Source: an uncultured Caulobacteraceae bacterium (lineage in GTDB: Bacteria; Pseudomonadota; Alphaproteobacteria; Caulobacterales; Caulobacteraceae). Taken from it: a DNA stretch of 6,919 bases. Position numbers and translations under genes: made by a program. Positions within the stretch are counted from its first letter, which is position 1, and each line of letters begins with the position of its first letter. This document shows positions 5,000 to 6,919 of this stretch, one piece after another. The notes under the pieces are model-generated. The model was not told the origin of the DNA, ran no database searches, and saw only the letters and a list, made by a program, of their open reading frames with translations. The stretch spans positions 1-6,919 of the forward strand of contig CAISGS010000102.1 of NCBI GenBank assembly GCA_903884915.1. The letters run 5' to 3'.

Positions 5000-6919
5000 T
5001 TAGAACTTCTTCGTCACACCGACCTTAAAGGTACGGCCAAGGGGGTTGCCCGTGAACGGGTCGTAGCCCAGCTCCAGTCGTGCGAACGATGGATCCTTGT
5101 CGAAGATGTTAGCGACGGTTGCGGTAAGGGTCGTTTCCCAAGGCAGGAACACCCGATAGTTGATGTCCTGAATGATCTGGGCATCGATGGTCTTACCGGC
5201 CGAGACGGTGACAGCATTACCCGAAAGGTCACGGGCATAGCCTGCTGCGAAGGGCGCAACGCGCTGGTCTTCGTAGGAGTCGATATAGCGGATCACGTAA
5301 CGCAGATTGTGCTGACCGACCGAATATTCGACGTGGGCCTCACCCTTCCATTTCGGGATCGGCACAGCCGTGGTTTGATAGTTCAGCAAGCCGACACCAT
5401 CGAAGGCCGCAGAGGCGAGATTGCCGCCGATATAGGTCGCGCCAACCTTATATTCGTTGGTGATGGTGACGCTACCGCCGACAGAGATGTCGCCGCCCTT
5501 GAGCACTTCGTTCCACTTATAGTCACCGACAATGTCGATACCGGAGGTCTTAACCGGCGCGCCATTGGTATAGTAGGTCTGCAAGCGAACAATGTTGGCA
5601 CCCGCGCAACCGAGGTTGTTAAAGGTGAAACGTGCCGCCAGAGGGCTAGAGCAGTTTGCAGCGGCCCCGGTTGGGAACACGGCATTGACCAGACCCGCGA
5701 CCGGCTCAGCAACGATGGGGTTCTCGAAGTCGAACTGCCAGTAGTCGACCGTCGCCCTCAAGCCCGCAATCTTGAAGATGGCACCCAGATTATAGGTCTT
5801 GGCCTTTTCAGGCGCGAGGTTCGGATTGCCGCCGATGTCCACGGCACGGAAGCTGCCGGTGATCTGCTGCAAGGAGGTGACGTTGTTGTTAGCCAACTGC
5901 GAGTCAGGGGGGCCGCGGAAGGTGCTGCCGGCCGAAACCCGCAGAGCCAACCAATCGGTTGCCTGATAGCGCAAGGAAACCTTGGGGTTGAAGGTCGATC
6001 CAACCTGCCCACCGTAATCTTCGTAACGCGCCGCGACCTGAGCCTGGAGCTTTTCGGTGATGGGAAGGCTGAGTTCGCCGAAGCCAGCAAAGATATCGCT
6101 GGTCAGGTCCTGAGGAGTCGCAACGCCAAGGAACACAAACGGACCGTTGCGCACCGCACCGGTACAGTTGGTGACACCGAAGTCCAGGGTGTTGACGCAA
6201 GGTGTGGCCTGCGCATTGCCCAGCGAGCCATAGTCCGAGGTGAAGAAGTTGCGGCGATATTGACCACCGGCCGCCCATCCGATCTGACCACCGGGTAGGC
6301 TGACATTCAGCTTACCGTTCAGAACGCCATCCAACACAAAGGTGCTGGCGGTCTGGGTTGTGGAGCTCTTTTGGAAGAACCACTTCGACAACTCCGGCGA
6401 ATTTGCCACAGCTGCATTGTAGTTGGGGTTAGCCTTACCCGTTAGCGCATCAGCCTTGATGGCGTTGGAGAAGGGGTTGTACCACATACAGCCATTGGCA
6501 CCGGGGGTGTTGGCAGCGATGTTACAGTTGGGACCACCCAGACCGCGAAGGGCCAGTTCAAGGCGGTTAACGAGGCTGTCATAACCACTGCGCCGACCGG
6601 TTTCCGACCCGTAGGTCATCGCCGTTTCCCAACCAATACCGTTTGAGAGCTCGCCGGTTAGGCTGCCAGAGACCCGGAAGGCCTCATAGCCGCGCGTACC
6701 GGTCGAGGGACCATAATCGAACTGAGGGTTACCGCCGGTGCCGAACGGACGCCAAGTGCCGGCGAACAGTTGCACACCGCCCGAGGGAACAGCTTGGCCG
6801 ATCGAGGCAAAATAGGCCGCAACGCCAGGGTTGTTGGCTGGAGCAATATAGCGCCCCGTGCCCGAACCTGCTGGCATGGCTTCAGCCGTTGGCGATGACA
6901 GGGTTAGATAAGAGGGTGA
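5000..6919 (-). CDS. TonB-dependent outer-membrane receptor, C-terminal 639 residues (5' end outside window)
   Basis: This is the beta-barrel part of a TonB-dependent receptor, which imports ligands such as siderophores or carbohydrates across the outer membrane using TonB energy. The frame stays open to the right edge (SPSYLTLSSPTAEA precedes the methionine at 6877), so that methionine is internal and the gene is cut by the window. Family signs are STFRGPP, the GGNPNLAPEKAKTYNLG segment (about 363-379 of the visible part), FDFENPIV, a late VANIFDKDPSFARLE and a terminal GRTFKVGVTKKF ending in Phe, the outer-membrane assembly signal. Six cysteines form three close pairs (132/144, 241/252, 423/438), likely disulfides in surface loops. 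GPNC followed by GCMWYNPFSNA is typical of a large proteobacterial receptor group. Plug, TonB box and signal peptide are not visible, so the ligand cannot be named. It converges on the TetR gene, with a terminator for each. Confidence 0.92.
   Translation of the reverse strand, partial: SPSYLTLSSPTAEAMPAGSGTGRYIAPANNPGVAAYFASIGQAVPSGGVQLFAGTWRPFGTGGNPQFDYGPSTGTRGYEAFRVSGSLTGELSNGIGWETAMTYGSETGRRSGYDSLVNRLELALRGLGGPNCNIAANTPGANGCMWYNPFSNAIKADALTGKANPNYNAAVANSPELSKWFFQKSSTTQTASTFVLDGVLNGKLNVSLPGGQIGWAAGGQYRRNFFTSDYGSLGNAQATPCVNTLDFGVTNCTGAVRNGPFVFLGVATPQDLTSDIFAGFGELSLPITEKLQAQVAARYEDYGGQVGSTFNPKVSLRYQATDWLALRVSAGSTFRGPPDSQLANNNVTSLQQITGSFRAVDIGGNPNLAPEKAKTYNLGAIFKIAGLRATVDYWQFDFENPIVAEPVAGLVNAVFPTGAAANCSSPLAARFTFNNLGCAGANIVRLQTYYTNGAPVKTSGIDIVGDYKWNEVLKGGDISVGGSVTITNEYKVGATYIGGNLASAAFDGVGLLNYQTTAVPIPKWKGEAHVEYSVGQHNLRYVIRYIDSYEDQRVAPFAAGYARDLSGNAVTVSAGKTIDAQIIQDINYRVFLPWETTLTATVANIFDKDPSFARLELGYDPFTGNPLGRTFKVGVTKKF

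Noticed and set aside
4865..6298. Long plus-strand open frame of 477 codons
   Set aside because: It runs antisense through the receptor gene and through both terminators, and its translation resembles no family. The minus-strand frame has clear receptor motifs.
6875..6877. Methionine at 6877 as the start of the receptor gene
   Set aside because: The frame continues open to the window edge with receptor-like sequence, and a receptor starting here would lack signal peptide and plug.

Overview
The window looks like an ordinary chromosomal stretch of an alphaproteobacterium, most likely Caulobacterales or a relative. This rests on moderately GC-rich coding sequence, a large TonB-dependent receptor, an N-acyl-D-amino-acid-deacylase-type amidohydrolase, a small PhnA-domain gene and a GC-rich palindromic intergenic element at the left edge. 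The assignment is an inference, because no rRNA, tRNA or marker gene is present. I see no phage, IS element, CRISPR array, tRNA or defence-type system.

Layout: a partial REP-like element (about 1-37) precedes a 70-aa PhnA-domain gene (88-300, +). Next is a dicarboxylate/amino acid:cation symporter (383-1633, +). It converges on a minus-strand pair: an amidohydrolase of the D-aminoacylase superfamily (3971-2217) followed 23 bp downstream by an uncharacterised membrane-anchored protein (2193-1630). The symporter and the uncharacterised gene meet tail to tail and share a CTAG in which both stop codons lie. A 266-bp, AT-richer intergenic region (3972-4237) separates the amidohydrolase from a divergent TetR/AcrR-type regulator (4238-4846, +) that starts with TTG. 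It contains a perfect 9-bp inverted repeat of the size expected for a TetR-family operator, plus a second, looser inverted repeat. The regulator ends at an intrinsic terminator (4874-4909). A second terminator on the opposite strand (4974-4929) ends a TonB-dependent receptor whose C-terminal 639 residues (6919-5000, -) lie in the window. Its signal peptide, TonB box and most or all of the plug are beyond the right edge.

How the genes may work together: the best-supported unit is the divergent regulator and amidohydrolase / unknown-protein operon, where the palindrome could let the TetR protein control itself and the amidohydrolase operon. The amidohydrolase is the most unusual protein. It keeps the HxH, NCG and SDGGAH motifs of D-aminoacylases but has no histidine between residues 209 and 360, where the family's other zinc-binding histidines should be. 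The symporter and the TonB receptor are transporters that could supply small organic acids or larger substrates, but nothing in the sequence ties them to the amidohydrolase.
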